A stretch of 18,080 bases of DNA from Isotricha intestinalis (Eukaryota > Ciliophora > Litostomatea > Vestibuliferida > Isotrichidae): NCBI GenBank assembly GCA_023807065.1, contig JAJJLU010000812.1, positions 1 through 18,080 of the forward strand, read 5' to 3'. Shown here piece by piece: positions 17,385 through 18,080 of this stretch. The notes under the pieces were generated by a model. That model worked only from the letters and a program-made list of their open reading frames with translations. It did no database searches and had not been told where the DNA came from. Made by a program: the position numbers and the translations under genes. Every line of letters begins with the position of its first letter. Positions within the stretch are counted from its first letter, which is position 1.

Positions 17385-17638
17385 TAAAATTAATTATTTT
17401 ATTTTAATTAAAATATCATATATAATATATGTTTATTATTATTATTTATTCATATAAACTCTCATTGAAATAAAATTATTTTTTTTGTTTTAAATTTTGA
17501 GTTTCTTAAAAATTTATTTTATTAAGAATATGTGTAAATTTGCTCCAATAAAACCAAAAAAATATATGTTCTTTAAAACATTAGGCTTAAAAAATTTATA
17601 AAAAAATTTTATTTTTTTATTAAAAAAACAATATTAAT
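17385..17638. promoter_or_regulatory. Intergenic region upstream of the large surface-protein gene
   Basis: 254 bp between two minus-strand genes in head-to-tail order. It must contain the 3' end of the right-edge gene and the promoter of the 13266-17384 gene. It is AT-rich with a TTATTATTATTATT run near 17431-17444. A 24-codon open stretch at about 17520-17600 on the minus strand has no homology I can see and is probably chance. Confidence 0.4.
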
Positions 17639-18080
17639 TTATAAAAGAATAAACCATTCAATTTTTTTACTGAATCTAAAGAATTTTTCTTTATTTTTAT
17701 TCAATCATAATATCTTATACAGCAAATTATAGCACATAAAACAAAAGGATAGAACATAATAATTAAAAAATGAAATTAAAATATAAACAAACAAATGTAA
17801 TCTAATTTTTTTATACATGGAGGTGAAAGCAGATACATAAAAAGCAATAAACATAGTTATAGGAATAGTAATAATAAAATAGAATAAAGATCTTAAAAAT
17901 ATATGTTTCTTTAAAGTTTCTTTAGATATTTTTTTTCTTTTATAATATAAAATATTACTATCTTCTTTGTTATTTTGTAATTGAAAATCAACATCATCAT
18001 CAATTTCTGATAAATTTCCTTCATTTTGATTACCAAATTGTCTTTGTCTGAAACCATCAATTCCATTTGGTTTTTCTCTT
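17639..18080 (-). CDS. C-terminal part of a paralogous multi-pass membrane protein, with in-frame TGA (partial)
   Basis: The gene enters from the right edge, so its start is outside the window. The visible part is a hydrophilic, Asp/Glu/Asn-rich cytosolic stretch, then two transmembrane helices with YFIITIPITMFIAF and a Y-K pair, aligning without gaps to residues 1293-1351 of the protein at 13266-17384. The frame meets TGA at 17705-17707. Beyond it the same frame runs exactly 21 more codons (17642-17704) to TAA at 17639-17641. It encodes KFFRFSKKIEWFILL at its end, against GLFTFSKGIQWIIFV in the neighbour, whose tail after the equivalent position is also exactly 21 residues. The TGA sits where the neighbour has Gly. 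It may be a recent nonsense mutation, a readthrough site, a rare sense TGA or a sequencing error; if TGA is a plain stop, the gene ends at 17705. Confidence 0.8.

Noticed and set aside
17520..17600. A 24-codon minus-strand stretch reading PNVLKNIYFFGFIGANLH as another gene fragment.
   Set aside because: No ATG, no similarity to either neighbour, and the length is within chance; it lies in the promoter region of the large surface-protein gene.

Overview
The window looks like one end of a eukaryotic, most likely ciliate macronuclear, chromosome. The first 24-26 bases are tandem CCCCAAT units, so the G-rich strand reads ATTGGGG. This is the C-rich strand running inward from a left chromosome end. 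Four-base G blocks in a telomere are typical of ciliates. The DNA is roughly four-fifths A+T by eye. Genes are short, densely packed, intron-poor and written in the standard code, and several proteins carry long asparagine runs. A standard code plus extreme AT content fits litostome (for example rumen) ciliates better than Tetrahymena/Paramecium types, which read TAA/TAG as Gln. This placement is inference. Complete genes stop with TAA in eight cases and TGA in one; none uses TAG.

Layout: telomere (1-26); gene-free subtelomere with one striking GC-rich imperfect palindrome (149-204); membrane-anchored histidine acid phosphatase (+, 363-1778); PB1-like/coiled-coil/NBR1-FW-like protein (-, 1912-3147); MORN-repeat protein (+, 3597-4619); RING-H2 ubiquitin ligase (+, 4901-6007); unrecognised multi-pass membrane protein (-, 6143-7048, starting at an internal ATG); small NTF2/lumazine-binding-like protein (+, 7292-7642); plasmepsin V/ASP5-like membrane aspartic protease (-, 7693-9474); PIN/auxin-efflux-type carrier (+, 9676-11382). 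A 1.9 kb stretch follows that holds two decayed minus-strand gene relics (11650-12153 and 12424-12926) whose N-terminal peptides resemble each other. Then comes a 1372-residue Cys-rich membrane protein (-, 13266-17384). The right edge holds the end of a paralogue of its C-terminal membrane domain (-, 17639-18080), interrupted by an in-frame TGA exactly 21 codons before the conserved end.

There is no operon and no obvious shared pathway. Genes alternate in convergent pairs (gaps of about 50-135 bp) and divergent pairs (about 200-450 bp), as in compact ciliate macronuclear DNA. A loose theme is the secretory/membrane system: a secreted-side phosphatase, an aspartic protease, a transporter and large surface proteins. 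The PB1/FW-like protein and the RING ligase would belong to ubiquitin/autophagy biology. The most notable observations are the in-frame TGA with conserved readthrough sequence, the twin relics, the subtelomeric GC palindrome, and the plasmepsin V-like protease.
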